64,000 bases of DNA from Marinomonas alcarazii (GCF_003208215.1 NZ_QKLW01000012.1:45551-109550); one strand, 5' to 3'. Counted from the first letter of the stretch, positions 9,533-19,522 are shown. Numbers and translations are program-made. Notes: generated by a model from the letters alone, not told the origin.

Positions 9533-10633
9533 TTAAAGACCGTTTAATGAATCCAAGTCGTCGAATATAGGTTCGTGGTACTTTCTACCTAGCTCATGTA
9601 CAGCATCGATCAAATACTTTGGATGTTCTGGGTTTACGAATTGGTGAATGCCATGACCAAGGTTGAACACATGTCCGCTGCCGTGACCGAAGCCAGACAA
9701 GACGTTTTCGACTTCGCGCTCAATAACCTCTTTATCAGCATAAAGAACACAAGGATCAATATTACCTTGTAGGGCAACACTGTGGCCGACGCGAGCGCGG
9801 GCTTCTGCAATGTCTGTTGTCCAATCCAAACCTAGCGCATCGGCGCCAGTTGCAGCAATGTTTTCTAGCCATTGGCCGCCATTCTTAGTGAATAGAATAA
9901 CGGGGATTTTCCTGCCTTCATGTTCTCGAATTAAGCCATCAAGAATTTCTTTCATGTAGAGTAATGAAAACTGTTGGTACATAGGCCCACTTAATACACC
10001 GCCCCATGTATCGAAAATCTGCAAAGCTTGAGCACCCGCTAAGACTTGACCATTGAGGTAAGCGGTAACAGATTTTGCTATTTTGCTTAGTAGGGCATGT
10101 AAGACTTCTGGTGAACGGTACATCATGGCTTTGATATGACGGAAATCTTTGCTAGAGCCTCCTTCTACCATGTAGGTTGCCAGTGTCCAAGGGCTGCCAG
10201 AAAAACCAATTAATGGAACGTCACCGTTTAAGGCATGACGAATCGTTGTCACGGCTTTCATGACGTAATCTAGATCATTAGCAGTGGTCACAGGAATTGC
10301 GTCAACATCTGCCTGGCTGCGGATAGTGTGCTTGAACTTTGGGCCTTCGCCAGTTTCAAAATACAGACCCAAGCCCATTGCATCAGGGATAGTAAGAATA
10401 TCCGAGAATAAAATAGCCGCGTCTAAATCGTATCGTTTTAATGGTTGAAGCGTCACTTCGCACGCGAATGCGTCGTTTTTGCAAAGGCTTAAGAAGTCTC
10501 CAGCTGTTGCACGACTCGCTCGGTATTCTGGTAAGTAACGTCCTGCCTGTCTCATCATCCATACAGGTGTTGTATCGACAGGTTGTTTGAGTAATGCGCG
10601 CAAAAAGCGGTCATTTTTTAGCTCAGGAAACAT
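9533..10633 (-). CDS. hemE: Uroporphyrinogen decarboxylase
   Basis: 366 residues. It converts uroporphyrinogen III to coproporphyrinogen III in haem synthesis, in the cytoplasm. The family signature near the N-terminus, [16 protein letters not shown], is present and contains the substrate-binding arginines; the [18 protein letters not shown] segment and the C-terminal [14 protein letters not shown] motif are also intact. Length matches the usual ~355. It is a monocistronic-looking gene: 32 bp of hairpin-containing spacer precede the convergent small gene, and 165 bp separate it from the upstream DUF2927 gene. Confidence 0.97.
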   Translation of the reverse strand: MFPELKNDRFLRALLKQPVDTTPVWMMRQAGRYLPEYRASRATAGDFLSLCKNDAFACEVTLQPLKRYDLDAAILFSDILTIPDAMGLGLYFETGEGPKFKHTIRSQADVDAIPVTTANDLDYVMKAVTTIRHALNGDVPLIGFSGSPWTLATYMVEGGSSKDFRHIKAMMYRSPEVLHALLSKIAKSVTAYLNGQVLAGAQALQIFDTWGGVLSGPMYQQFSLLYMKEILDGLIREHEGRKIPVILFTKNGGQWLENIAATGADALGLDWTTDIAEARARVGHSVALQGNIDPCVLYADKEVIEREVENVLSGFGHGSGHVFNLGHGIHQFVNPEHPKYLIDAVHELGRKYHEPIFDDLDSLNGL

Positions 10634-10798
10634 TAGGACTCTCCAGTATGAATTTTCAGTTGGCGCATTTTACCTAAGTTGGACAGGAAAAGCAGAGTGA
10701 ATAAGCACAATTTATGAGAAGGCGGCTGAAAAGGCCAATAATATTGATCTATGGCAGGGTTTGTTTTTGTCCATGAGATTGGCAAATTATAAGACACG

Positions 10799-11581
10799 TT
10801 AATCACCTAAATAGGTTTTTAGGCTGTGTTTCTGAACTCGCTGAGCTGCATTTTCTATGTCTTTGTTGGCGTGTAGCTCTGCTAATACTTTAGGGAATGC
10901 CGCTCTTGTTTGTGTCACATCCATTCCCGGTTGAAGGTGAGGGGAGTAGAGTGCTTTAAGCAGTAAATAGTCTAACGGACTGAGATAAGAGTCGATGCTG
11001 ACATCATTGAAAATAGAGGGGAAAACCTCATTTGAATCATTAGGAAGCCCCAGCAGTTGGGTGATTTCTTCGACAATACAATCTAAAAAGCGCGCTTTTG
11101 CACGAGCATAATCAACTGGAATAATGATACTTCCTTTGGTTATCTCGTAGTTTCTATTATGGCGAAAATTACCTAAACAAATTGCCTCATTCAGAGCTGT
11201 ACGGATTTTCTCGGGGTCGCCTATGTATTGCCTTACCTTATTTTCCAAATTATCGTATTTGGTGAAGATAACAAACATATTGGCTTGTTTAGGGTCATTA
11301 GTGAAGTCAATGGGCAACCCTGTTATATGGGTAAGATGCTGAGCATGAACGCTGAGCAGTTCTTTTTGTAGGCTGGCATCACCTGTGTCACTTTCAAAAA
11401 AGAGCTTTACGGGTGTCGTCCAGCGGATGAGCATAGGGTATTTGGTTTCTTTGTATTCTCGCTCTAAGGCGATTTTTACAAAGCTTTCTTGTATGTAAGC
11501 GTCGTTTTGCCAACGTTCTTCGCCCAGAGCGAACGAAGAAGCAAATATAGTAAGGAAGCAAAGGATGCTAGAGCGGATCAT
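10799..11581 (-). CDS. Secreted DUF2927-family protein
   Basis: 260 residues beginning with a signal peptide (MIRSSILCFLTIFASSFALG, then E-E-R-W). The mature region follows the DUF2927 pattern: an early IRWTTPVKLFFES strand, a central HAQHLTHITGLPIDF segment, and CIVEEITQLLGLPND, the most conserved part of the family. The function of the family is unknown; the protein is probably periplasmic. It overlaps the 3' end of the Nudix gene by 14 nt, so the two are co-transcribed and translationally coupled. Whether they act together is not known. Confidence 0.72.
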   Translation of the reverse strand: MIRSSILCFLTIFASSFALGEERWQNDAYIQESFVKIALEREYKETKYPMLIRWTTPVKLFFESDTGDASLQKELLSVHAQHLTHITGLPIDFTNDPKQANMFVIFTKYDNLENKVRQYIGDPEKIRTALNEAICLGNFRHNRNYEITKGSIIIPVDYARAKARFLDCIVEEITQLLGLPNDSNEVFPSIFNDVSIDSYLSPLDYLLLKALYSPHLQPGMDVTQTRAAFPKVLAELHANKDIENAAQRVQKHSLKTYLGD

Positions 11582-12104
11582 CAGACTTAGGCTGGGTTAA
11601 TTTGTTCGCATAGTGTTCTAGCGCGCTAAGGGAGTCAGGGGTAAAGGGCAATTTATCGGTATTGCTGAGAATACTATCAATGCTCATTTCATGTACTGAA
11701 GCGACTTCTTTAGGCTGCAAAATAAGCTCGCCATGAATCGTTGCGTCATAGTGGCAAGTATAGATTTTCCCCCATATTTTGAAGCCTTCACCTTCTGTGA
11801 AAAAGACTCCTTGGCTTTCAAGTGGGGCATCGAAGCCTAGCTCTTCTTGCAGCTCTCTGTGCGCAGAATCAATATACGATTCCCCTTTCTCGACAACGCC
11901 ACCTGTGGTTACACCGAAGAATCCCGGACAAAACGCCTTATTATCCGTTCTTTTTTGAACGAGCAAATTACCTGCTTGGTTAAATACCAAGATATAAGTA
12001 ACACGATGGTAGTCTCTGCCAAAGTTCATTAGGTGTCTTGGTACATCACCAATGACCTTGTTACTTCTGTCGACTAAGGTAATGACTTCGTCATTTACAG
12101 GCAT
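11568..12104 (-). CDS. Nudix hydrolase (YfcD / isopentenyl-diphosphate isomerase-like)
   Basis: 178 residues with a complete Nudix box, GVVEKGESYIDSAHRELQEE followed by L-G-F (GX5EX7REUXEEXGU). The N-terminal DRSNKVIGDVPRHLMNF and HRVTYILVFN motifs place it in the YfcD/IDI-like branch of uncharacterised Nudix hydrolases. These cleave nucleoside-diphosphate-X substrates using a divalent metal; the substrate is unknown. It is cytoplasmic. It is the first gene of a two-gene unit with the overlapping DUF2927 gene. Confidence 0.9.
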   Translation of the reverse strand: MPVNDEVITLVDRSNKVIGDVPRHLMNFGRDYHRVTYILVFNQAGNLLVQKRTDNKAFCPGFFGVTTGGVVEKGESYIDSAHRELQEELGFDAPLESQGVFFTEGEGFKIWGKIYTCHYDATIHGELILQPKEVASVHEMSIDSILSNTDKLPFTPDSLSALEHYANKLTQPKSDDPL

Positions 12105-12354
12105 AAAATACTCTATTTATAAGTGAATCTAGTAGAAAGCGAAAGGGTATCGGCATTTGTCTTGAAAGAAAAGCCTTCTTACATCTTAAGAAAGTAAACC
12201 ATTCAATGTCGAGTGAGTATAAAAAAAGCGACTTGTTTTTATATATTTCACGCGACGTAAAAAATTACGGGTGATCATGCGTGGAAAAACGGTATGATCA
12301 AAGCGTATTTTAGGCTTGTTTTGTAAAAAAAATGATAGGGAAAGTTGGTAAAAA

Positions 12355-13371
12355 ATGTCCATTTTGAATAATGACTTTTTAGCTTTAACGCTCGACAACC
12401 AAGAAGCTTTAGCACCGTTTGAGTTCGCTTTTCCAAGTGGTACTGGGTTTGTTGAAGATACCGGTATTTTACGTCTTGAGCCTAAGCAATCAAGTCGCAT
12501 TAGTCTGGTGTTATCCGTTGGTGTTCATGGTAATGAGACTGGCCCTATTGAGCTGGTTAACCAGTTGGTGGCCGCTATTTTAGATGGCCGAATATTATTG
12601 AACATCAGGTTGTTGGTATTAATTGGTAACCCGGTAGCGGCCAACTTGGCAAAGCGCTTTTGTGACGTAAATCTTAATCGTCTTTTTAACGGTGCATGGA
12701 AGAAGTACGAAGGCTTTGAGGCACTGCGAGCTCAGCGTTTAGAGCAGGCAGTTAGCGATTTTTATGCTGAGTCTAGTTATAAAGCAGAGTCTGTGAAGCT
12801 GCATTATGATCTGCATACTGCGATTCGTGGCTCAATGCATGAAAAGTTTGTTGTTTATCCTTATGTTGAAAACTCGGTATACAACAAAGAGCAGCTCGCT
12901 TTCTTGGCGGCCTGCGGTATTAACGCGGTGCTGCTGTCACATCAACCGACGACAACCTTTTCCTACTATAGTTATCTAGTTCATAGGGCTCATGCTTTTA
13001 CCGTAGAGCTTGGAAAGGTGTATCCATTTGGTGAAAATGATTTATCGCGCTTCGCGGATCTTAAGACCAGCTTAATATTATTATTAGAAAAGGGCGCTTT
13101 TGCGGAGTCTTCCTTGGCTTATTTGCAGGTGTTCCGTGTGGTGGATAGTTTGGTGAAAGACGATGACAGCTATGAACTGTCCATCGACAATGAGGTTAAG
13201 AACTTTACTCAGTTCGAACAAGGTTATCCTTTAGCTCATTCGAAGAAAAGTGATTACTACATAAAGCAAACAGGTGATGCGATTGTGTTTCCTAATACGA
13301 ATTTGCCTGTTGGGCAGCGCGCTGGTTTGATGGTGCGACCAATTGCGTTGGATGATTTGCAGCTTACTTAA
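12355..13371 (+). CDS. astE: Succinylglutamate desuccinylase
   Basis: 338 residues of the AstE/aspartoacylase zinc-hydrolase family. Zinc ligands are visible in GVHGNETGPIEL (His and Glu), with the third in the DLHTAIRGS segment; VNLNRLFNG carries the substrate-binding arginine. The enzyme performs the last step of the arginine succinyltransferase pathway, giving glutamate and succinate. No other ast gene (astCADB) is in the window, so either the rest of the pathway is elsewhere or the protein works on its own. The nearby basic amino-acid importer and glutamate dehydrogenase are consistent with arginine use. A 250-bp region without a gene precedes it, and a terminator follows. Confidence 0.9.
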   Translation: MSILNNDFLALTLDNQEALAPFEFAFPSGTGFVEDTGILRLEPKQSSRISLVLSVGVHGNETGPIELVNQLVAAILDGRILLNIRLLVLIGNPVAANLAKRFCDVNLNRLFNGAWKKYEGFEALRAQRLEQAVSDFYAESSYKAESVKLHYDLHTAIRGSMHEKFVVYPYVENSVYNKEQLAFLAACGINAVLLSHQPTTTFSYYSYLVHRAHAFTVELGKVYPFGENDLSRFADLKTSLILLLEKGAFAESSLAYLQVFRVVDSLVKDDDSYELSIDNEVKNFTQFEQGYPLAHSKKSDYYIKQTGDAIVFPNTNLPVGQRAGLMVRPIALDDLQLT

Positions 13372-13389
13372 GCTAAGTTCACGACTTGT

Positions 13390-13427
13390 AAAAAGAGATT
13401 TAAGCCAAACCGCTTGAATCTCTTTTT
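13390..13427 (+). terminator. Intrinsic terminator of astE
   Basis: AAAAAGAGATTTAAGC and GCTTGAATCTCTTTTT form a 15-16 bp stem (one T-G wobble) with a short loop, followed by more T. It lies directly after astE. Confidence 0.88.
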
Positions 13428-13440
13428 TTTATATCGTATT

Positions 13441-13459
13441 GTTACGTTATAACGTTAAC
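13441..13459. promoter_or_regulatory. Candidate Zur operator upstream of znuA
   Basis: The sequence GTTACGTTATAACGTTAAC contains the perfect 12-bp palindrome ACGTTATAACGT, 18 nt before the znuA start. AT-rich GTTATAAC-type palindromes are the usual Zur boxes of gammaproteobacteria, and znuA is the standard Zur target. No zur gene is in the window, so this rests on motif and context only. Confidence 0.5.
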
Positions 13460-13476
13460 TAATTGGTAGTAAATTA

Positions 13477-14559
13477 ATGAATAAACTTCTTCTTGCCTTA
13501 GGTGTGTCTGCGCTATCTCCCTTAGCATTAGCTAAACCTGTTATTACCACCAGTATTAAGCCTGTTTCTATGGTAGTAGCTGCAATCGCTGGTGATAAAG
13601 CGGATATTCAGCAGATCGTATCTAGTACGGCATCGCCGCATGACTTTGCCATGCGTCCTTCGGATCTTAAGAAAATACTGGAAGCCGATACTGTCGTTTG
13701 GGTTGGCGAATCGCTAGAGCGTTTTTTAGAAAAGCCATTAGAAAATGCTGGTAAAGAGGAGTCATCAATAGAGTGGTTGGCTTTACAAGGAATGGCTCTG
13801 CATAATTTTGCTGATGATCATGGCGGTCATGATGATCATGATGATGACCACCACGAGCATGAAGGCCACGGCCATGATGATCATGATGACCACCACGAGC
13901 ATGAAGGCCACGGCCATGATGATCATGATGACCACCACGAGCATGAAGGCCACGGCCATGATGATCACGATGACCACCACGAGCATGAAGGTCACGGCCA
14001 TGATGATCACCACGAGCATGAGGGCCACGAAGGGCATCACCATGATGGTGTTGATCCACATGTTTGGTTGTCGCCAGATAATGTACGCGTGTTGGCAAAA
14101 GCAGTGACCGCTCGTCTAGTTTCTTTAGACGCGGCGAATGCTGAGTATTACAAAGGCAATTTGGCGTCCTTTGAAAAAGGCCTTAGTGCGAAAGACGCAG
14201 AAATACGCAAAGCGCTGAATAAAGTGAATACAGTCCCTTACATTGTGTTCCATGATGGCTATAGCTATTTTGAGCAACATTACGGCTTGAGTCATGCCGG
14301 TGAAATTACCGTCAGTCCAGAACGTAAGCCAGGCGCGAAAAAAGTTGCTGAAATTCGTCGTGAAATTGAAGAGCATAATATTCAGTGTGTCTTCAGTGAG
14401 CCACAGTTTAGCCCAGCTATTGTTAAAACATTGCTGGAGGGCTCAGACGTGAAAACGGCTCCTTTAGATCCATTGGGGGAAAATGTGAAAATGGGCCAAA
14501 ATGCTTATTTCTCATTTCTGGATAGTTTAAGTGGTCAATTTCTTAACTGCTTAGGGTAA
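13477..14559 (+). CDS. znuA: High-affinity zinc ABC transporter, periplasmic binding protein ZnuA
   Basis: 360 residues with a signal peptide (MNKLLLALGVSALSPLALA). This is a cluster-A-I metal-binding protein: SPHDFAMRPSD holds the first zinc histidine, DPHVWLSP the second, and FHDGYSYFEQHYG the third. A cysteine pair (NIQCVF and the C-terminal FLNCLG) matches the ZnuA disulfide. Between them, residues ~115-190 are a very long His/Asp/Glu-rich loop made of 14-residue repeats (HDDHDDHHEHEGHG). Such loops collect zinc or sense its abundance. Neither znuC nor znuB is adjacent, so the ATPase and permease must be elsewhere. A Zur-like palindrome lies just upstream. Confidence 0.95.
   Translation: MNKLLLALGVSALSPLALAKPVITTSIKPVSMVVAAIAGDKADIQQIVSSTASPHDFAMRPSDLKKILEADTVVWVGESLERFLEKPLENAGKEESSIEWLALQGMALHNFADDHGGHDDHDDDHHEHEGHGHDDHDDHHEHEGHGHDDHDDHHEHEGHGHDDHDDHHEHEGHGHDDHHEHEGHEGHHHDGVDPHVWLSPDNVRVLAKAVTARLVSLDAANAEYYKGNLASFEKGLSAKDAEIRKALNKVNTVPYIVFHDGYSYFEQHYGLSHAGEITVSPERKPGAKKVAEIRREIEEHNIQCVFSEPQFSPAIVKTLLEGSDVKTAPLDPLGENVKMGQNAYFSFLDSLSGQFLNCLG
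13822..14040 (+). repeat. 42-bp tandem repeats coding the His-rich loop of ZnuA
   Basis: About four copies of a 42-bp unit encoding HDDHDDHHEHEGHG, nearly identical at the DNA level, plus a degenerate shorter copy at each end. The near-identity indicates recent slippage or unequal exchange, and copy number should vary between strains. The unit is a multiple of three, so changes keep the frame. Confidence 0.93.
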
Positions 14560-14571
14560 TTCCTCTCTGTT

Positions 14572-14608
14572 TATCAAAGAGTAAGTGTTGAATGCTTGCT
14601 CTTTGATA
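14572..14608 (+). terminator. Hairpin after znuA
   Basis: TATCAAAGAGTAAG (14572-14585) pairs with CTTGCTCTTTGATA (14595-14608), a 14-bp stem with one G-U pair and a 9-nt loop. No U-run follows, so it may stabilise the znuA mRNA end or act as a factor-dependent terminator. A TATAAT sequence at 14630-14635 is a plausible -10 element for kdsD. Confidence 0.5.
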
Positions 14609-14675
14609 GTCCTCCCGCTTCCTCCTCTGTATAATGATTTCACTTTACGATTATTACATTTAGCAGCGAGGCTTT

Positions 14676-15662
14676 ATGAGCGATCTATTTAATTTGAGTG
14701 GCGATTCGAGTACCCATTCCGATACCCTTATTGAAAGTGCTCGACGTACTTTATCGATACAAGCTCAAGCCTTAGCCAATCTCGCCAATCAGGTGAGCGA
14801 AGAATTTCCCAAAGCCGTTCGAATGATTCTTGCCAGCAAAGGGCGTACGATTATTTGTGGTATGGGCAAGTCTGGTTTAATAGGTAAAAAAATTGCTGCT
14901 ACTTTGGCATCAACAGGTACGCCGAGCTTCTTCCTTCATCCGGGCGAAGCGTTCCATGGCGATTTAGGTATGATCCAGCCTGAAGATGTTTTGGTCTTGA
15001 TTAGTTTTTCTGGTGAAACAGAAGAGCTGATGCGCTTACTGCCTTCTTTAAAAAGCTTTGGTAACCCAAGTATTGCGATGGTTGGGAATACTCATTCTAC
15101 TCTAGCGAAACATTGTGATTGTGTGCTTGATCTTTCCATCGACAAAGAAACTTGCCCAAACAATTTAGCGCCTACAACATCGACAACTATGACAACGGCC
15201 ATGGGTGATGCGTTGGCAGTCGCTTTAATGGAATGTCGTAATTTTCAGCCGCAAGATTTTGCTCGCTTTCATCCTGGTGGCAGCTTAGGTCGTAAATTGT
15301 TAACTCGTGTTAAAGACCTAATGCACAAAGATAACCTTCCTGTTTGTTCGCCTGAGACGACATTAAAAGACGCTATAACGGTGATGACTTATGGCAGAAT
15401 GGGCGTTGTATTGATTCAACAAGAAGGTAAGTTGTTGGGCATTTTTACCGATGGTGACTTACGCCGCGCTATGCTGAAAGAAAGCGAAGGTATGATACAT
15501 AAGCCCATGGCCAGTTTGATGACACCGAATCCAAAAACCATTAATGAGAATGTCATGATAGTACAAGCAGAAGAGCAAATGCTACGAGATAAAATCACCT
15601 TATTAGTGGTGACCAATGACGACAATGCTTTGGTTGGCGTATTAGAAATTTACGATAGATAA
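14676..15662 (+). CDS. kdsD: Arabinose-5-phosphate isomerase (Kdo pathway)
   Basis: 328 residues. It interconverts ribulose-5-phosphate and arabinose-5-phosphate, the first step towards Kdo for lipopolysaccharide. The N-terminal SIS domain carries GMGKSGLIGKKIAATLASTG and HPGEAFHGDLGM, and the catalytic-region CPNNLAPTTSTTMTTAMGDA. Two CBS domains occupy about residues 205-328. The start follows GCGAGGC at good spacing. It opens the cluster kdsD-kdsA-kdsC-kdsB, which supplies CMP-Kdo from ribulose-5-phosphate in four steps. Confidence 0.96.
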   Translation: MSDLFNLSGDSSTHSDTLIESARRTLSIQAQALANLANQVSEEFPKAVRMILASKGRTIICGMGKSGLIGKKIAATLASTGTPSFFLHPGEAFHGDLGMIQPEDVLVLISFSGETEELMRLLPSLKSFGNPSIAMVGNTHSTLAKHCDCVLDLSIDKETCPNNLAPTTSTTMTTAMGDALAVALMECRNFQPQDFARFHPGGSLGRKLLTRVKDLMHKDNLPVCSPETTLKDAITVMTYGRMGVVLIQQEGKLLGIFTDGDLRRAMLKESEGMIHKPMASLMTPNPKTINENVMIVQAEEQMLRDKITLLVVTNDDNALVGVLEIYDR

Positions 15663-15704
15663 GCAATATTGACTAAGCACTTTGCCATTTTGCAATAGGC
15701 TTAA

Positions 15705-16586
<882 letters not shown>

Positions 16587-16588
16587 AA

Positions 16589-17170
16589 ATGGACGCGGCT
16601 TTTCTTTCTTCTTATCCAGCGTTAGATAGTGACCAAACTTTGTTGGCCAAGCTGCAAGCTCTGAAATTAGTCGTGTTTGACGTGGATGGCGTACTAACTG
16701 ATGGCCGTTTACTTTATACAGAGCAAGGCGAAACCATAAAACGCTTCAATGTAAAAGATGGTGTGGCCATGAAGCTGTTGCCAAAGTGGGGCGTTCAAGT
16801 TGCGGTTATTACAGCAAAAGATTCTGCGCCATTAAGGCAAAGGATGAAAGACCTAAAAGTTGAACATTTTTATCCTGGTTGTCATAACAAAGCCGAAGCC
16901 TTTGCAGAGTTGATTGAGCGTTTGGATATTACGCCAGAAGAGGCCGCTTACGTTGGGGATGATGTAATCGATCTTCAAGTTATGCCCAAAGTTGGGGTGC
17001 CTTTGTGCCCAGCAGATGCTCATGAGTTACTGCAACGTCATTGTCCCATTATACTTAGTAAAGCTGCCGGTGACGGTGTGGCTAGAGAAGTCGCGGATAT
17101 GGTGCTGGCATCTCGTATGTCACTGGAACAAGCTTATGAATTGGCTCAAAAGCCGGAGTTTGAAAAATAA
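16589..17170 (+). CDS. kdsC: 3-deoxy-D-manno-octulosonate 8-phosphate phosphatase
   Basis: 193-residue C0-type HAD phosphatase that removes the phosphate from Kdo-8-phosphate. The HAD motif I is FDVDGVLTDG with both catalytic aspartates, motif II lies at VAVITAKDS, and the motif III/IV region is YVGDDVIDL. Length matches the family (~185). It starts 2 nt after kdsA, and its stop overlaps the kdsB start by one base, indicating tight coupling. Confidence 0.96.
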   Translation: MDAAFLSSYPALDSDQTLLAKLQALKLVVFDVDGVLTDGRLLYTEQGETIKRFNVKDGVAMKLLPKWGVQVAVITAKDSAPLRQRMKDLKVEHFYPGCHNKAEAFAELIERLDITPEEAAYVGDDVIDLQVMPKVGVPLCPADAHELLQRHCPIILSKAAGDGVAREVADMVLASRMSLEQAYELAQKPEFEK

Positions 17171-17964
17171 TGACTACTCAAATCTTACCTGATTTTCACA
17201 TCGTCATTCCCGCTCGCTATGCTTCTCAACGTTTTCCACAGAAGCTAATGGCCGATTTGGGTGGTAAGCCAGTATTACGCTGGGTTTATGAGCTGGCTTT
17301 GAAAGCTGGCGCAAAGTCTGTGACGATTGCCACAGACCATAAAATTATTGAAGAAGCTGCGATTGCTTTTGGTGCGCCTGTCGTTATGACGCGTGATGAC
17401 CATGAAAATGGCACTGAGCGTCTTGCAGAAGTGGCGGCCAAAATGGCTTGGCTAGGTGATGAGATTGTCGTCAATGTGCAAGGTGATGAGCCTTTTTTAC
17501 CTGTTAGCTTGATCCATTCCAGTGTGATCGCATTAAACCAAGACAAAGAAGCTGAAATGGCTACGGTGGCTTGTGCTATTGATAAAGCAGAAGATTTCTT
17601 TAACCCAAATGTGGTGAAAGTAGTTTGCGATGAAAAGCAGCGTGCGCTCTACTTTAGTCGCTCACCCATGCCGTGGGATAGAGATGGTTTTGCCAGTAAT
17701 TTAGAACGAACAGGATCGTTGCCTGCTGATTTTCCAGCGCTTCGTCATATCGGTTTGTATGTGTATCGTGCGAGTTTATTGGCAAGATACGCGGATTTAC
17801 CTATGTCGCCTTTAGAGCGTTGGGAAAAACTGGAACAGCTACGCTTCTTGCATCAAGGTATTAAGGTGCAAGTGGCTATGGCAGATGGTTTACCGACTCA
17901 TGGGGTCGATACGCCAGAAGATTTAGAGAAGCTTCGACATCAGCTATCTTTAAATTGTATGTAG
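17170..17964 (+). CDS. kdsB: 3-deoxy-manno-octulosonate cytidylyltransferase
   Basis: 264 residues. It activates Kdo with CTP to CMP-Kdo, the donor for lipid A glycosylation. The N-terminal nucleotide-binding motif IPARYASQRFPQKLMADLGG and the VNVQGDEPFL motif are intact, as is the C-terminal HGVDTPEDLEKLR. It overlaps kdsC by one base. It is the last gene of the Kdo cluster and is followed by a terminator. Confidence 0.97.
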   Translation: MTTQILPDFHIVIPARYASQRFPQKLMADLGGKPVLRWVYELALKAGAKSVTIATDHKIIEEAAIAFGAPVVMTRDDHENGTERLAEVAAKMAWLGDEIVVNVQGDEPFLPVSLIHSSVIALNQDKEAEMATVACAIDKAEDFFNPNVVKVVCDEKQRALYFSRSPMPWDRDGFASNLERTGSLPADFPALRHIGLYVYRASLLARYADLPMSPLERWEKLEQLRFLHQGIKVQVAMADGLPTHGVDTPEDLEKLRHQLSLNCM

Positions 17965-18002
17965 CTTTTTAGTTCAAAGAAAAGGTCGAATAGGCCAGAA
18001 AG

Positions 18003-18033
18003 CGGCAAATCAATACAAGGTTTGCCGTTTTTT
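18003..18033 (+). terminator. Intrinsic terminator after kdsB
   Basis: CGGCAAA (18003-18009) pairs with TTTGCCG (18021-18027), followed by a run of nine T. Confidence 0.85.
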
Positions 18034-18167
18034 TTTATTTCATGTGTTTTACCGTGTTTTTTTGCCTTATTTAGGGTAGGAAAAATGTAAGAAATGCGTA
18101 TACAATTAGCTTAAAGGTAATTATTTATTGCTATTTGCTTACGTTTTCTTTCGCGAAGGGATAAACC

Positions 18168-19415
18168 ATGAAAAAACTCATACTTGTATCAAGCAGCTTA
18201 TTAAGCACCGCAGTATTCGCTGCGATGCCTGTTAATCAGCCGGTGGGCTCTAGTTTTACCTTGAGTAATGCGCCGAACCAACGTGCATTGGCTACTGCCC
18301 TTGCGAACCCCGCTGCACCATTTCTAATGGTTAACCAAGAAGACGAAGACAATTTCCGCTTTGGTATTGTTGGTCCTCTTAGTGTGGGGATCGAAATGGG
18401 TGATGTGAGTGACCTAGGCGATCAAATTGAAGAGATAGAAGATCTTGTTGATAATGCTAATGCTGGTAATGCAGTAGCTAATCGAAATCGTGCAAATGAT
18501 ATTTTGGACGAAATTGGTAATACCGCGTATGTAAAAACATCCCTAGGTTTGCAAGTCCCTTTTATGCCGGTTATTTACAGAACCGACAACAATGCTGCGT
18601 TCATTTTGGATGCAAGTGTGTCTGCAGTTGCTAAAGGCAGTTTATTGGCCGATGATGTAAATGTAAATGGCACCAATGACGGGCTAGTTACTGATACTTC
18701 ATTCTATGCGCAAACTGCCGTTGACCTTCAGATTGGGCTTGGCTACAGCCAGTCTATGTGGGAAAACTCCCATGGTATGTTAGTGGGTGGTGTTAAGGCT
18801 AATCTTCATAATCTTTCTATGGGTCGTGCCTTGGTGAAATTGGATGATGAAGACGTTGAAGCAGGCGATGCAATTTCGGATTCTATTTCAGATGATGCGG
18901 TTAGCAGCACTGGTGTTGGTATCGATCTAGGTGCGGTTTGGGTGTCTAATTACTACCAAGTTGGTGTGACTGTTGCGAATATTAATGAGCCTGAATTTGA
19001 TGGTGCTCCTATTACAACGAATGCTGCTTCAGATAAGTACGGTATTACCGCGTCAGATAAATACGTGATGGAAATGCAAACCACAATCGATGCGGCTGTT
19101 TCTACTAAAGGTAAGCAAGTTACTTTAGGGATGTCTTACGACACTAATGCTGTAAAAGACGCTGTGGGTGATGAATATCAATGGGCTGCCGCTTCTTTGT
19201 CTTACTATGGTGACTCACACTTCCTTCCAGGTCTTCGCGTTGGCTACCGTCAGAATATGGCCGGTACTGAGCTAAGCTATGCGACTTTTGGTCTAACCTT
19301 CCTTAAGCGTCTAAATATTGATCTTGCGGTTGGTTTGGACACAGTTAAAGATGAAGACGGTGATGAAATGCCTCGTAGTGCTTTCTTCTCTATCGGTTAT
19401 GATACTGCGTTCTAA
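18168..19415 (+). CDS. Outer-membrane beta-barrel protein, TraF_2-like family (paralogue 1)
   Basis: 415 residues with a signal peptide (MKKLILVSSSLLSTAVFAAM). The mature protein has an N-terminal SNAPNQRALATALANPAAPF motif, which marks a widespread group of gammaproteobacterial proteins usually labelled 'conjugal transfer TraF' (PF13729) although no conjugation genes are nearby. Alternating hydrophobic strands, many glycines and a terminal aromatic (DTAF) point to an outer-membrane barrel related to the FadL/OmpP1 fold. The function is unknown. A clear paralogue follows after a terminator, so the two are transcribed separately. Confidence 0.7.
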   Translation: MKKLILVSSSLLSTAVFAAMPVNQPVGSSFTLSNAPNQRALATALANPAAPFLMVNQEDEDNFRFGIVGPLSVGIEMGDVSDLGDQIEEIEDLVDNANAGNAVANRNRANDILDEIGNTAYVKTSLGLQVPFMPVIYRTDNNAAFILDASVSAVAKGSLLADDVNVNGTNDGLVTDTSFYAQTAVDLQIGLGYSQSMWENSHGMLVGGVKANLHNLSMGRALVKLDDEDVEAGDAISDSISDDAVSSTGVGIDLGAVWVSNYYQVGVTVANINEPEFDGAPITTNAASDKYGITASDKYVMEMQTTIDAAVSTKGKQVTLGMSYDTNAVKDAVGDEYQWAAASLSYYGDSHFLPGLRVGYRQNMAGTELSYATFGLTFLKRLNIDLAVGLDTVKDEDGDEMPRSAFFSIGYDTAF

Positions 19416-19436
19416 AACTGTAAAGATTTAACAAAT

Positions 19437-19473
19437 AAAGCCGATAACCTTTGTAAGGTTATCGGCTTTTTTG
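19437..19473 (+). terminator. Intrinsic terminator between the two barrel genes
   Basis: Perfect 15-bp stem: AAAGCCGATAACCTT (19437-19451) pairs with AAGGTTATCGGCTTT (19455-19469), with a 3-nt loop and a following T-run. Confidence 0.93.
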
Positions 19474-19522
19474 TTTGAAGTGCAGATAGATACAATATTT
19501 TCCCTAAATGGATAATGGATTG

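Noticed and set aside
13822..14040. CRISPR-like array
   Set aside because: The repeats are contiguous, without spacers, in frame within znuA and encode the His-rich loop.
13667..14107. Three His- or Met/Val-rich open frames over the znuA repeat
   Set aside because: They arise because the 42-bp repeat has no stops in several frames; the amino-acid composition is a by-product of the repeat and znuA is clearly the coding frame.
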